The notes: generated from the letters alone by a model not told the origin. A stretch of 64,000 nt of DNA from JAVEDQ01 sp963783105 (GCA_963783105.1 CAWAMI010000001.1:1-64000); one strand, 5' to 3'. Counted from the first letter of the stretch, positions 34,455 to 42,891 are shown. A program made the numbers and translations.

Positions 34455-35270
34455 CTACGTCCGCACCGCGCTCAGCAGGATCATCGACCGCACCAGCGTC
34501 GGGCAGTCGTCGCCGAGCCGCGCGACGACGTCGTCGACCAGCTCGCGACGCCCGGCGTCGGACAGGCCCGCGAGGAACGTCGCGTGCTGCGCCATCCCGA
34601 GACGCCACTCGACCAGCTCGGGGACGCCGAGCTCCGGGAACGGCACCCGCAGCGTCCGCACCTCGGGGCGGATGCCCGCCGCGGCGGCCACCGAGCGGGC
34701 GGCGTCGACGGAGCCCAGCGCCGGGGCCGAGTGCTCCCGCATCTCCACATACCACGGCTCCAGCTCCCAGCCCCGGTCGGCGAGCGCGGCCTCCATCGCC
34801 CCCTTCACCGGATGGGTGTCGTCGTCGGCGTAGGCCGCCGCGGCGAATCCGCCGCCCGGACCGGTGACGCGCGCGAGCTCCCGCAGCCCCTGCCCGGAGT
34901 CGCGGACGTGGTTCAGCGAGAAGGCGGCGATGACCACGTCGAAGCAGCCGTCGGAGAACGGCAGCGCGACGAGGTCGCCGACCACCGCCGGCGGCCGGGT
35001 CGCGGCGTCGTGGGCGAGCATGCCGAGCGCGACGTCCATCGCCACCACCCGACGAGCCCCGGCGGCGGTCAGCGCGCGGCTCGCCGCCCCGGTCCCGGCA
35101 CCGGCGTCGAGCGCACTCGCCCCGGCGACGGGCACCGGCGCGTGCTCGACGACGACCTCGGCCAGCCGGTCGTAGATCCGGCCCGGACCGCGCTGCCACG
35201 CCCCGCCCGTGAGCGAGTACGCGCTCGCCGCCGTCGTCGTCGATCCCGCCCGCACGGGTTCAGCCGTCAC
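34455..35270 (-). CDS. SAM-dependent class I methyltransferase
   Basis: A 271-residue methyltransferase. SAM-binding motif I is ALDAGAGTGAASRALTAAG near residue 50, motif II acidic residue in VVAMDVALGML, post-II VVGDLVALPFSDGCFDVVIAAFSLNHV near 100, and motif IV LRELARVTGPGG. GTG 35270 overlaps the phosphotransferase stop by 4 bases, so the two are translated together. Substrate is unknown; the closest type is UbiE/Methyltransf_11. The trio phosphotransferase-methyltransferase-LLM oxidoreductase could modify a common small molecule, an inference from the operon only. Confidence 0.88.
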   Translation of the reverse strand: MTAEPVRAGSTTTAASAYSLTGGAWQRGPGRIYDRLAEVVVEHAPVPVAGASALDAGAGTGAASRALTAAGARRVVAMDVALGMLAHDAATRPPAVVGDLVALPFSDGCFDVVIAAFSLNHVRDSGQGLRELARVTGPGGGFAAAAYADDDTHPVKGAMEAALADRGWELEPWYVEMREHSAPALGSVDAARSVAAAAGIRPEVRTLRVPFPELGVPELVEWRLGMAQHATFLAGLSDAGRRELVDDVVARLGDDCPTLVRSMILLSAVRT

Positions 35271-36271
35271 AACCGTCGCAGCCCTTCCTCCGCCGCCGTG
35301 CACCACCAACCCAGCTCGTCGGCGTCGCCGAGCGCCTTCTCCCACCCGAACTGCACGAGGGTGCCGAGAAGCGCGAGCGCGAGCTGACGGTCCCACCACT
35401 CGTCGGTGGCGACGCCGTGCCGCTCCAGCGCCTGCCGGAACGCCGCGGTCGTCGCCTCCTTCGACCGGGGCAGCTTCGCCCGGTCGAGGGCGAGATGCCA
35501 GCACAGCTCGTGGCACGCCGGACCCTCGCCGACGTACGCCCAGTCGATCAGCACCGTGCGGCCGTCGGGTGCGACGCCCGAGTTGGACGCCTTCGGGTCG
35601 CCGTGCAGCAGGCAGGACGGCGTGGACCGCAACGCGTCGCTCAGCGGCGTCACGTCCCGACGCAGTTCCTCGACCGGCGCGACCAGCCGGGCCGGAACCC
35701 GCTCCGCGAACCGCTGCCACCCCTCCGCCGCGATCTCGGGCACCCGCTCCGGCCAGCCCAGCGCCCGCTCTCCCTCGATCGCGGCCCGGCCGAACCAGGA
35801 CCAGCGGCACGGGTACGGCAGCAGACCCGGTCCGTCGGGCGGCTCGTCGCGGAAGCCCCAGGTCGCCGCACACCAGCCGGCGAGGTGGTCGAGGAACCGT
35901 TCGTGCTCGTCGGGGTCGAGGGCGGCGTCGCCGGGCGGGAACAGCTCGCCGGACACGTCCCGCATCAGCAGCGCCGCGCCCCAGCCGTTGCGGCCGAGGC
36001 CGTAGGCGGCGCCGACGATCGCGTGGTCGATCAGGCGCGGCGCGGCGTCGAGCAGACCCGCCGTCCAGGCCCGGACGATGCGGCAGCCGACGTCGCCGGA
36101 GACCCGCATCGTGAAGTCCTCGTCGAGGTGCACGTACTTGACGACGTGCGGCTCGCCCCCGATCTCGACGCGTTCGAACCGCGCGGACGAGCGGCCGTCC
36201 GGGTTGACGAACGGCGCGCGGTGGTCGGCGTCGGCGAGCAGGTCGTCGAGGGATCGGGCGAGCGTCGGCAC
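35267..36271 (-). CDS. Aminoglycoside-phosphotransferase-fold kinase
   Basis: A 334-residue protein kinase-like phosphotransferase (APH/choline-kinase type). The catalytic loop LLHGDPKASNSGV near residue 225 has the HxDxxxxN pattern and VLIDWAYVGEGPACHELCW near 245 holds the metal-binding Asp. The N-lobe includes VVKYVHLDEDFTMR with the ATP-binding Lys. The start is GTG 36271; GGAGG lies 14 bases upstream, so a CTG a few codons earlier is an alternative. It is the first gene of a three-gene leftward operon, divergent from the FHA gene. Drug resistance should not be assumed; relatives phosphorylate varied metabolites. Confidence 0.85.
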   Translation of the reverse strand: MPTLARSLDDLLADADHRAPFVNPDGRSSARFERVEIGGEPHVVKYVHLDEDFTMRVSGDVGCRIVRAWTAGLLDAAPRLIDHAIVGAAYGLGRNGWGAALLMRDVSGELFPPGDAALDPDEHERFLDHLAGWCAATWGFRDEPPDGPGLLPYPCRWSWFGRAAIEGERALGWPERVPEIAAEGWQRFAERVPARLVAPVEELRRDVTPLSDALRSTPSCLLHGDPKASNSGVAPDGRTVLIDWAYVGEGPACHELCWHLALDRAKLPRSKEATTAAFRQALERHGVATDEWWDRQLALALLGTLVQFGWEKALGDADELGWWCTAAEEGLRRL

Positions 36272-36414
36272 GCGCAGCAGGATGGACCTCCAGGCCGGTG
36301 CGCGCGACCCCTTCGCGGCATCGCCGCGCGACCGGACACGGCGTCATCGGACGGTGACGACGTGATTGCGAAAACCGCCCACGAGCACGTGCCGACCCCG
36401 CTACTTTTCGTTCC

Positions 36415-38220
36415 GTGGCCTCCGCAGAATTGCTGATTCGTACAGGTCAGCGGGCTCAGACGGTGCCGGTCGAGGACGAGGTGATCCTGGGCCGCTCGGC
36501 CACCGGAACCGTCATGGTCGACGACCCCGAACTCTCCCGTCGGCACGCGCGCGTCTACCGCGACGGCGACCAGCTGCTGATCGAGGACCTCGGCTCCTCG
36601 AACGGCACGTACGTGAACGACGCCCGCATCACCGGCGCGCAGGCGCTGCAGCCCGGCGACACGGTGACAATCGGCACCACGCACATCGAGGTGCGGCTGG
36701 GCCTCCTGCCCACCCAGAGCATCGCGGTCCCCGGGCTGGCCCAGCAGCAGGGCGCCGGTGGGGTCGCGGCGCCACCGGCGCCGGAGGCACCGCTTCCGCC
36801 CGGCGCACCGCTGCCCCCGGCGGCGTCGCAGCCCGGCGCGGTGCCTCAGCAGTACACGCCCGGCGCACCCCCACCCGGCTCGCCGGACTACCTGACCGGC
36901 GCCGTCGGCGGCGCGGGACGCAGCAAGGCGCCGCTCGTCCTGCTGCTCGTGCTGATCCTGGTCGTCGCCCTCGGCTTCGGCGGCTGGTTCGCGTTCGTCC
37001 GCGACACCGGCGCCAGCAGCAACGCCGGCGCGGATGTCGCCGACGACTGCGGACGCAACCTCGGCGGCGGCCAGCCGGTGGCGATGGTCGCCTACGTGCA
37101 GAGCAACACCACCAAGGACAACGGCGTCCTCGCCATCCCCTACCGCGCCGGCGACATGGCCCCGTTGCCGATCTCGCGCTGCGCCACCGGCGGCACCGGC
37201 TCGGCCGACCTGACCGACTCGGGCGTGCTCGACGCGAACAACCAGATCCTCATCAACCCGGTGCACACGCTGCTGTTCTCGGTGAACCAGGGGTCGGACT
37301 CGATCGCGGTCTTCACCATCGCCGCCAACGGCGCGCTCACGCCGGTCGCCGGCTCGCCGTTCCCGTCCGGCGGCAAGGCACCCGCGAGCCTCGGGCTGGT
37401 CCGCAACACCCTCGTCGTCGCGAACAAGGCGCAGGACGGCATCCGCGACCTCACCACGGAGAAGCCGACCTACACGACCTTCCGGATGGAGAGCGACGGC
37501 CGGCTCACACCCGTCCCGAACTCGACCGTCGAGTCCGAGCCGGGCGCCTCCCCCACCGACGCCTACGTCCCGCCGAACGGCACGGTCGCCTTCTCCACCG
37601 AGGAGTCCGGCCCGCTGCGCAGCTTCGCCGTCGACGACAACGGCGTCCTGAAGCAGTCCGACGACTCGCCGAAGCAGATCGACGGGGACGTGTTCCCCGA
37701 CGGCTTCGACGAGAAGAAGAAGTTCGCGCTCGGCGTCGTCGCGCATCCCGCCCGGAAGCTGCTCTACATCAGCATGCCGACCGTCCCGGCCCTGGCCGTT
37801 TACTCCTACGACGAGGACAACGGCAACCTCGACTTCGAGAACGTGGTGCCCAACGGCGGCTCCTACCTGCCGTGCTGGAACGTCGTCACGCCGGACGGCA
37901 GGTTCCTCTACACGACCAACGCCGACACCAACAACGTCACGGTCTACGACCTCGACGACGCCAAGGATCCGAAGCAGATCCAGACGTTCACGTTCGACCA
38001 GGCCGGCAACCCGTGGAACGCCGCGGTCGACCGGGACGGCAGATTCCTCACGGTCATCGCCCCGCGGGACACGCCGAAGGTCCCCGAGGGCGAGGGCAAC
38101 ATCGTCCACCTGCTGCGGATCGGTGAGGACGGCAAGCTGACCGAGGTCGGCCCGCCGGCGAAGCTGCCCGTGCCGGCCGGCACGAACCCGCAGGGCCTGG
38201 CGGTGCTGAACCTCGGCTGA
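36415..38220 (+). CDS. FHA domain, membrane anchor and extracellular beta-propeller protein
   Basis: A 601-residue fusion. Residues 1-95 are an FHA phosphothreonine-binding domain: VILGRSATGTVMVDDPELSRRHARVY and DLGSSNGTYVN contain the conserved GR, SRRH and SxNGT residues. A Pro/Ala/Gln-rich linker leads to a TM segment (APLVLLLVLILVVALGFGG, about 178-198). The outer 400 residues are YncE/lactonase-like propeller repeats (NPVHTLLFSVNQGSDSIAVF, HPARKLLYISMPTVPALAVY, TPDGRFLYTTNADTNNVTVY). GTG 36415 is 7 bases after TACTTT, so the mRNA is probably leaderless. An FHA domain inside and a propeller outside suggest signalling to Ser/Thr kinases across the membrane; this is inference. Confidence 0.88.
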   Translation: MASAELLIRTGQRAQTVPVEDEVILGRSATGTVMVDDPELSRRHARVYRDGDQLLIEDLGSSNGTYVNDARITGAQALQPGDTVTIGTTHIEVRLGLLPTQSIAVPGLAQQQGAGGVAAPPAPEAPLPPGAPLPPAASQPGAVPQQYTPGAPPPGSPDYLTGAVGGAGRSKAPLVLLLVLILVVALGFGGWFAFVRDTGASSNAGADVADDCGRNLGGGQPVAMVAYVQSNTTKDNGVLAIPYRAGDMAPLPISRCATGGTGSADLTDSGVLDANNQILINPVHTLLFSVNQGSDSIAVFTIAANGALTPVAGSPFPSGGKAPASLGLVRNTLVVANKAQDGIRDLTTEKPTYTTFRMESDGRLTPVPNSTVESEPGASPTDAYVPPNGTVAFSTEESGPLRSFAVDDNGVLKQSDDSPKQIDGDVFPDGFDEKKKFALGVVAHPARKLLYISMPTVPALAVYSYDEDNGNLDFENVVPNGGSYLPCWNVVTPDGRFLYTTNADTNNVTVYDLDDAKDPKQIQTFTFDQAGNPWNAAVDRDGRFLTVIAPRDTPKVPEGEGNIVHLLRIGEDGKLTEVGPPAKLPVPAGTNPQGLAVLNLG

Positions 38221-38264
38221 GCGGTCCGCCGCTGATCCGCCGGAAGAACGGGCACAGCTTCGAC

Positions 38265-39098
38265 GTGCCCGAACTGCCGGAGGTCGAGTCCGCCCGCGCC
38301 GTCATCGCCCGCAGCGGCCTGCGCCGGCGGATCGTCGACGTCGACGACGCGGACACGTGGGAGTGCCGGCCGCACGCGCCGGGCGAGATCCGCGCGGCGC
38401 TCGTCGGGCGGTGCCTGACCGAGGTGCACCGGCGCGGGAAGTCGATGTGGTGCGAGACGTCGTCATCCGGCTCCGGCTCGGGGCCGCTGCTCGGCATCCA
38501 CCTCGGCATGAGCGGTCGCATCGTCGTCTCCGCCGGCGAGGGCACCGGTGTTCGGGGCGACGACGAGGGCGGCGACTACGTCGGCACCGGGCGGGCGGCG
38601 TCGGCCGTGCGCAAGCCCGAATGGTTCCGCTTCACGCTGACGTTCGAGGACGGCGGGCAGCTGCGGCTGCTCGACAAGCGTCGGCTCGGCCGGGTGCGCC
38701 TCGACCCCGACCTGTCCGCACTCGGACCGGACGCCGGCGAGATCGGGCTGGACGAGTTCCGTGAGCGCGTGGGCCGGGGCTCGGCGCCGATCAAGGCCCG
38801 GCTGCTCGACCAGGCGGTGATCGCAGGCGTGGGCAACCTGCTGGCCGACGAGGTGCTGTGGCAGGCGGAGGTCGGTCCGCAGGCGCCGTCCGGCGAGCTG
38901 GCGGCGGAGACCCTCAGCCGGCTGCACCGCGAGCTCCGCACCTCGATCCGCGACGCGATCCGTAAGGGCGGCGTGCACACCGGCGAGGTGATGCCCCACC
39001 GGCGGGCCGACGCGCACTGCCCGCGCTGCGGGGCGACGATGCGGCAGGGCAAGGTCGGCGGCCGGACGACCTGGTGGTGCTCGCGCGAGCAGGCATGA
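38265..39098 (+). CDS. Fpg/Nei-family DNA glycosylase
   Basis: A 277-residue formamidopyrimidine/endonuclease VIII-type glycosylase for oxidised bases. The N-terminal catalytic PELPEVE follows the initiator, Lys57-type residues lie in HRRGKSMW, the helix-two-turn-helix is LLDQAVIAGVGNLLADEVLW, and the C-terminal zinc finger is CPRCGATMRQGKVGGRTTWWCSREQA-like with four Cys. The start is GTG 38265. Many actinomycetes have several such paralogs, so assignment between Fpg and Nei is not possible here. It follows the propeller gene by 44 bases on the same strand and may be cotranscribed. Confidence 0.92.
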   Translation: MPELPEVESARAVIARSGLRRRIVDVDDADTWECRPHAPGEIRAALVGRCLTEVHRRGKSMWCETSSSGSGSGPLLGIHLGMSGRIVVSAGEGTGVRGDDEGGDYVGTGRAASAVRKPEWFRFTLTFEDGGQLRLLDKRRLGRVRLDPDLSALGPDAGEIGLDEFRERVGRGSAPIKARLLDQAVIAGVGNLLADEVLWQAEVGPQAPSGELAAETLSRLHRELRTSIRDAIRKGGVHTGEVMPHRRADAHCPRCGATMRQGKVGGRTTWWCSREQA

Positions 39099-39101
39099 TC
39101 G

Positions 39102-39130
39102 TTGCTACCGCTTTACTACCGAAGTAGCAT
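39102..39130 (+). promoter_or_regulatory. mazEF promoter with inverted repeat
   Basis: TTGCTA (39102-39107), a 17-base spacer and TAGCAT (39125-39130) form a good promoter 7 bases before GTG 39138, so a leaderless mRNA is expected. GCTAC at 39104 and GTAGC at 39124, and the inner CTACCGAAGTAG, make inverted repeats over the promoter suited to autorepression. Confidence 0.65.
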
Positions 39131-39137
39131 CGCGTCC

Positions 39138-39356
39138 GTGAAGCTGAGTGTGAGCCTGCCGTCCGAGGACGTGGCCATCCTCGACGAATACATGCACTCG
39201 GCCGGTCTGCGCTCTCGGTCGGCGGCTCTTCAGCACGCGGTTCGCATGCTCCGCCACCCGAACCTCGAGAGGGACTACGCAGAAGCCTGGCAGGAATGGG
39301 AGGAGTCGGGCGAGCAGGCGGTATGGGACTCCACACTGGACGACGCGCTCCGCTGA
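39138..39356 (+). CDS. mazE: MazE-type antitoxin
   Basis: A 72-residue ribbon-helix-helix antitoxin of the mycobacterial MazE type: VKLSVSLPSEDVAILDEYMH and SRSAALQHAVRML form the DNA-binding domain, and the acidic tail AEAWQEWEESGEQAVWD is the toxin-binding region. GTG 39138 was chosen from the promoter position and the typical start; the frame opens earlier at 39102. The stop overlaps the mazF start by one base. Confidence 0.88.
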   Translation: MKLSVSLPSEDVAILDEYMHSAGLRSRSAALQHAVRMLRHPNLERDYAEAWQEWEESGEQAVWDSTLDDALR

Positions 39357-39703
39357 TGCTGCGGGGCGAGATCCGAATGACAGACCTGGAGCCGGTCAAG
39401 GGAAGCGAAGCGAACAAGCGCCGACCGGCGGTCATCGTCAGCAACGACCGCGCGAACAGCGTCGCGGCCCGCCTCGGTCGGGGTGTGGTGACCGTCGTGC
39501 CGGTGACGAGCAACCTGGCTCGTGTCCACCCCTTTCAGACCCTGCTGCCTGCCGACGGCACGGGACTCCCGAGCGACGGCAAAGCACAAGCGGAGCAGGT
39601 GCGTGCTGTGGCCGTGGAACGCGTCGGCGAGGTCGTCGGCAGGGTGACCGTCGAACTTCAGGCACGCTTGGATGAAGCACTGCGGCTTCATCTGCAGCTG
39701 TGA
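39356..39703 (+). CDS. mazF: MazF-type endoribonuclease toxin
   Basis: A 115-residue MazF/PemK toxin. MLRGEIRMTDLEPVKGSEANK and RRPAVIVSNDRAN hold the conserved GEI, the G-S-E loop and the catalytic-region Arg; VTVVPVTSNLARVHPFQTLLP and QAEQVRAVAVERVG follow the fold. It cuts mRNA or tRNA at short specific sequences in family members; the specificity here is unknown. ATG 39356 is coupled to mazE. The pair is intact. Confidence 0.92.
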   Translation: MLRGEIRMTDLEPVKGSEANKRRPAVIVSNDRANSVAARLGRGVVTVVPVTSNLARVHPFQTLLPADGTGLPSDGKAQAEQVRAVAVERVGEVVGRVTVELQARLDEALRLHLQL

Positions 39704-39757
39704 CGGCGCGGTCACGCCTCGACGGCCCCCTCGGATCAGCAGCAGTGTGACGGGTAG

Positions 39758-40753
39758 GTGCCGGTGGTGTCAGACACGCGGAAGACCGGTCGTACCGAGA
39801 ACCGCATCGCCGTTCTCGGCGCCACCGGATTCGTCGGCCGGCGGCTCGTCCCGGCGCTGCAGGCCGCCGGTCACGACGTCGTCGCGCTGACGCGGCGACC
39901 CGACGCGTACGCCGGACCGGCCTCCGCGCGCTACGCCGACCTCGACGACCCGGCGGCGGTACGCGAGGCGCTCTCCGACGTCCACGCGGCCTACCACCTC
40001 GTGCACGCCCTCGGCTCGGACCGCTTCGACGAGCGGGAGCGCCGGCACGCCGAAACCCTGCGGGACGCGGCGGCCGAGAAGGGCCTCCAGCAGCTGATCT
40101 TCCTCGGCGGGCTCGGCCGTGAGGGCACCCGCCTCTCGCCCCACCTCCGCAGCCGACGCGAGGTCGAGCGCGTCCTCCGGCAGGGTCCGACGCCCGTCAC
40201 CGTGCTCCGCGCCGGCATCCTCATCGGCGCCGGCAGCGCGGGGTGGGAGCTCCTGCGGCAGACGGTCGAACTGCTGCCCGTCGTCGTCAGCGACCCCCGC
40301 TCGCGGACCAAGCACCAGCCGATCGCGGCCGACGACGCGGTGGGCTACCTCGTCGACGTCCTCGGTCACGCCGACTGCTCCGGCCGGACCTTCGACATCG
40401 GCGGTCCCGACGTCCTCCGCTACCGCGACATGATCGCGCGCCTCGCTCGCCTGACGCATCGGTGGCGCCCGCACGTCGAGGTGCTGTGGATGCCCGGCGT
40501 GCTGACCGGCCTCGGCGCCGGGCTGCTGACCGACGTCGACCGGCGCGTCGCCCGGGACCTGCTCGGGTCGATGCCGCACGAGACGGTGACGACCGAGCGT
40601 GCGATCACGCGGGTGCTGCCGCGCGAGCTGCTCGGCTTCGAGGACGCCGCGCGGCGCGCGCTCGAGGAGACCGTCGGGTCGAACACGCCGATGGCGTGGC
40701 TGCAGTCGAACGTCGCGCGCGTTCTCGGGCCGCTGCTGGACCCGCCGCGCTGA
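39758..40753 (+). CDS. NmrA-like NAD(P)-binding protein
   Basis: A 331-residue extended-SDR/NmrA-like protein. The dinucleotide loop IAVLGATGFVGRRLVPALQ is at residues 17-35. There is no clear YxxxK catalytic pair, which fits the NmrA/atypical SDR group. AYHLVHALGSDRFDERER and QLIFLGGLGREG follow the family pattern seen in mycobacterial NAD(P)H-binding proteins. GTG 39758 is the first start; GTG 39767 is an alternative. It stands 54 bases after mazF on the same strand but has no evident functional link. Substrate unknown. Confidence 0.82.
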   Translation: MPVVSDTRKTGRTENRIAVLGATGFVGRRLVPALQAAGHDVVALTRRPDAYAGPASARYADLDDPAAVREALSDVHAAYHLVHALGSDRFDERERRHAETLRDAAAEKGLQQLIFLGGLGREGTRLSPHLRSRREVERVLRQGPTPVTVLRAGILIGAGSAGWELLRQTVELLPVVVSDPRSRTKHQPIAADDAVGYLVDVLGHADCSGRTFDIGGPDVLRYRDMIARLARLTHRWRPHVEVLWMPGVLTGLGAGLLTDVDRRVARDLLGSMPHETVTTERAITRVLPRELLGFEDAARRALEETVGSNTPMAWLQSNVARVLGPLLDPPR

Positions 40754-40774
40754 CCGACGAGGAAGCTCGGCTGG

Positions 40775-41113
40775 TCATCCCCGCGGAGTGGGCGGCTCGG
40801 GCGAGCGTGTCGGAACTGGCCGAGGCAGGGGCGTGGCCGTCGCCCGGGGCGACGGGACCGACGTGGGCGCCATCGCCGTAGGCGTCGCGGTCGTCCAACG
40901 TGCCCACGCCGTCGGCTCGGGCGTGTCGACGACGACCTCATCCACTCCTTGCGACGGGTCCGTGACCTGCGTTCCGTCGTTCGGATGCGTCAAGCCGACG
41001 ACCAGGGCGACCGCGACCAGTGCCGCCACGGGGGCCCCGACGACCAGCGCGCGACGGTCGCTCCACGGACGGCGCCCGCCACCGCCCAGGCGCGTGCGGC
41101 CATTGATCGCCAT
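40775..41113 (-). CDS. Small single-pass membrane protein, hypothetical
   Basis: A 112-residue frame starting MAINGRTRLGGGG with a hydrophobic segment ALVVGAPVAALVAVALVVGL (about 22-42) followed by a Pro/Thr/Ala-rich extracellular-type tail. The composition (basic inside, TM, polar outside) is that of a real type II membrane protein, but no family is recognised and the ribosome site is poor. It converges on the NmrA-like gene with 21 bases between stops. Confidence 0.5.
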   Translation of the reverse strand: MAINGRTRLGGGGRRPWSDRRALVVGAPVAALVAVALVVGLTHPNDGTQVTDPSQGVDEVVVDTPEPTAWARWTTATPTAMAPTSVPSPRATATPLPRPVPTRSPEPPTPRG

Positions 41114-41204
41114 GCACGGTCAACCGGCGAGATGGCCCACCTCGGCTCCGCCGAGCGGGTGACCAGCCGGCGGCGCACGGGTGATCCCGGGAGTTGCGCC
41201 CGGT

Positions 41205-41780
41205 TCAGGGTGCGAGCAGTCCCTTCAGGGCGTCGTCGACCAGAGCTCGGTACTCCTCCGGCGACCCGGGCAGGACCGCCGGCAGATGGCGCCGGAAGTT
41301 CGCGTTGCCGAGGTAGAGGAAGTAGGTCAGAACGGCGCGCCTCCGCGCCGTCGCGGCGTCGAAGCCCGCCCCCTCGAACAGCTTCGTCATGTAGTCGAGG
41401 CGCCGCTCGACCACCCGGTGCATCGCCGAGGCGATCTCAGGGAGATCGGCGGCGGCGAGCAGGGCGAGCTCGACCCGGAGGTCGTTCTCCTGCGCGAACG
41501 CCGTTTCGGCCAGCAGCCGCAGCCGGGAGAGCGCGTCCGGCTCGACCTCGACCAGGTCGATGACCGCCTCGGTGTTCTCCCGCTCCCATCGCTCGAGGGT
41601 GGCGGCGAGCAGGGCGTCGCGGTTGGCGAAGTGCCAGTAGGCGCTGCCCTTGGTTGCGCCGAGCCGCTTGGCGAGCGGCTCGATGGCGACGGCGGCCACG
41701 CCGCCCTCGGCGAGCGCGGCCAGCGCGGCGGCCGTCCAGTCGTCGCGGCTGAGCCGGCGGTTCGGGGGTTGCTGCGCCAC
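41205..41780 (-). CDS. TetR-family repressor
   Basis: A 191-residue TetR-type regulator. The N-terminal helix-turn-helix is WTAAALAALAEGGVAAVAIEPLA, KRLGATKGSAYWHFANRDAL (residues 14-56). The ligand domain is divergent. GTG 41780 lies next to two 18-bp inverted repeats that fill the 56-base divergent region with the SRPBCC gene, so it very likely represses both itself and that gene. Ligand unknown. Confidence 0.92.
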   Translation of the reverse strand: MAQQPPNRRLSRDDWTAAALAALAEGGVAAVAIEPLAKRLGATKGSAYWHFANRDALLAATLERWERENTEAVIDLVEVEPDALSRLRLLAETAFAQENDLRVELALLAAADLPEIASAMHRVVERRLDYMTKLFEGAGFDAATARRRAVLTYFLYLGNANFRRHLPAVLPGSPEEYRALVDDALKGLLAP

Positions 41781-41783
41781 TGT

Positions 41784-41801
41784 CCATACGCTAGCGTACG
41801 G
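41784..41801. promoter_or_regulatory. TetR operator site 1
   Basis: CCATACGCTAGCGTACGG is an 18-bp inverted repeat with one asymmetric pair, directly beside the tetR start. Its centre is 23 bases from that of site 2. Confidence 0.7.
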
Positions 41802-41806
41802 CCTGA

Positions 41807-41824
41807 CCGTACGGCACCGTATGG
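41807..41824. promoter_or_regulatory. TetR operator site 2
   Basis: CCGTACGGCACCGTATGG is a second 18-bp inverted repeat with the same outer arms as site 1. It ends 12 bases before the SRPBCC ATG and abuts its ribosome site. Confidence 0.7.
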
Positions 41825-41836
41825 AAGGAGACGGCC

Positions 41837-42325
41837 ATGTTGCTGACCAGCAACGTGCACGAGCGGGAGTTCGACGCCACGCCGGAGGAGATCGGCGCGA
41901 TCCTCGAGACCGCGGGCGGGCCGGACGACGGCGTGTGGCCGAAGGGGTGGCCGCCCATGCGGTTCGAGGGCGGCCCGGTCCGTGAGGGAGCGCGCGGCGG
42001 GCACGGGCCCATCCGCTACCGGGTGTCGCACTTCGAGCCGACGCGGCGCGTCGAGTTCACGTTCGAGCCGTCGATGGGCATCGAGGGGACGCATGCGTTC
42101 GACGTGCTCCCGGGCGACCGGCCCGGCCGGACCGTGCTGCGGCACACCGTGATCGCCCGGCCGACGACGCTCACGATGCGCCTCGGCTGGCCGCTGGCGA
42201 TCCGGTGGCTGCACGACGCGTGCGTCGAGCAGATCTTCGACCGCGTACAGCGCTCGCTCGGGCAGCCCCTCCCCCGGCCGGCTCAGCCGTCGCTGTACGT
42301 GCGCGCGCTCCGGCTGGGCCTCTGA
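41837..42325 (+). CDS. SRPBCC-family protein under TetR control
   Basis: A 162-residue helix-grip protein. VHEREFDATPEEIGAILE is the opening strand-helix, RYRVSHFEPTRRVEFTFEPS and TVLRHTVIARPTTLTMRLGW give the central strands, and IRWLHDACVEQIFDRVQRSL is the long C-terminal helix. AAGGAG lies 6 bases before ATG 41837. It shares the TetR operators and is probably induced by the same hydrophobic ligand it could bind, an inference from the pairing. Function unknown. Confidence 0.82.
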   Translation: MLLTSNVHEREFDATPEEIGAILETAGGPDDGVWPKGWPPMRFEGGPVREGARGGHGPIRYRVSHFEPTRRVEFTFEPSMGIEGTHAFDVLPGDRPGRTVLRHTVIARPTTLTMRLGWPLAIRWLHDACVEQIFDRVQRSLGQPLPRPAQPSLYVRALRLGL

Positions 42326-42406
42326 CGCCCCCGCCGCCTCGTACACGGACGAACGCCCGCTGCCGGTCGTCGGCGGTGCCACGCAATCCGCACCGGGATC
42401 GCCCTG

Positions 42407-42844
42407 TCACTCCGACACCTCCCCGTCCGTCTCGTCGAGCGGGTAGGGCGTCGACCCGCCGAAGACGCTCGCCAGCACCGGCCCGAGGTCGTTGGCGACG
42501 ACAGCGACGGCATCCAGCGCGTGCCGCAACGACTTCCGGCCCAGGGCCTCGGGATGCAGGACCACCGAGACCCGCACCACCCCGTCGTCCCACGCGCACG
42601 AGGTGCTGCGCGACCGGCCGTTGACCTCGTTGAGCTCACGCAGCAGGCCGTAGCTCTGCTTCACCCCGACGACCGCGTGCCCGAACACGCGCACGAGAAC
42701 CGGCATCTCCGAGTCCACCCGCACCCAGCAGGCGGCGACACCGGCCCGGAACGGGACGTCCCCGTCGTCGTCGGTCGGGACCCGGCAGACCTGCCAGATG
42801 TCCTGCAGGCACCGCTCGACGTGCGATCGGACCAAGTGCTCCAT
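42407..42844 (-). CDS. YbjN-like (type III chaperone fold) protein
   Basis: A 145-residue acidic alpha/beta protein resembling the YbjN or type III secretion chaperone-like group in actinomycetes: VPTDDDGDVPFRAGVAACWVRV, VRVFGHAVVGVKQSYGLLRELNEVN and WDDGVVRVSVVLHPEALG fit the pattern. ATG 42844 is chosen for GGAGG upstream. The family lacks a settled function. Its promoter has a TTGTCGGAC element at 42891-42883, as do the SNF2, recQ and 47238 genes. Confidence 0.7.
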   Translation of the reverse strand: MEHLVRSHVERCLQDIWQVCRVPTDDDGDVPFRAGVAACWVRVDSEMPVLVRVFGHAVVGVKQSYGLLRELNEVNGRSRSTSCAWDDGVVRVSVVLHPEALGRKSLRHALDAVAVVANDLGPVLASVFGGSTPYPLDETDGEVSE

Positions 42845-42868
42845 GGTGCTCCCCCTCCGTCCGGCCGA

Positions 42869-42891
42869 AGTGTCGCCGAGGGGTCCGACAA
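42869..42891 (-). promoter_or_regulatory. TTGTCGGAC promoter-like element (weak)
   Basis: On the minus strand TTGTCGGAC, eight bases and GACACT. The -35 part is a perfect match to the PafBC-type motif; the -10 lacks the leading T of TANNNT. Confidence 0.35.

Noticed and set aside
35267..36271. Aminoglycoside resistance gene
   Set aside because: Only the fold is supported; sequence motifs are general to the superfamily and the operon context is metabolic.
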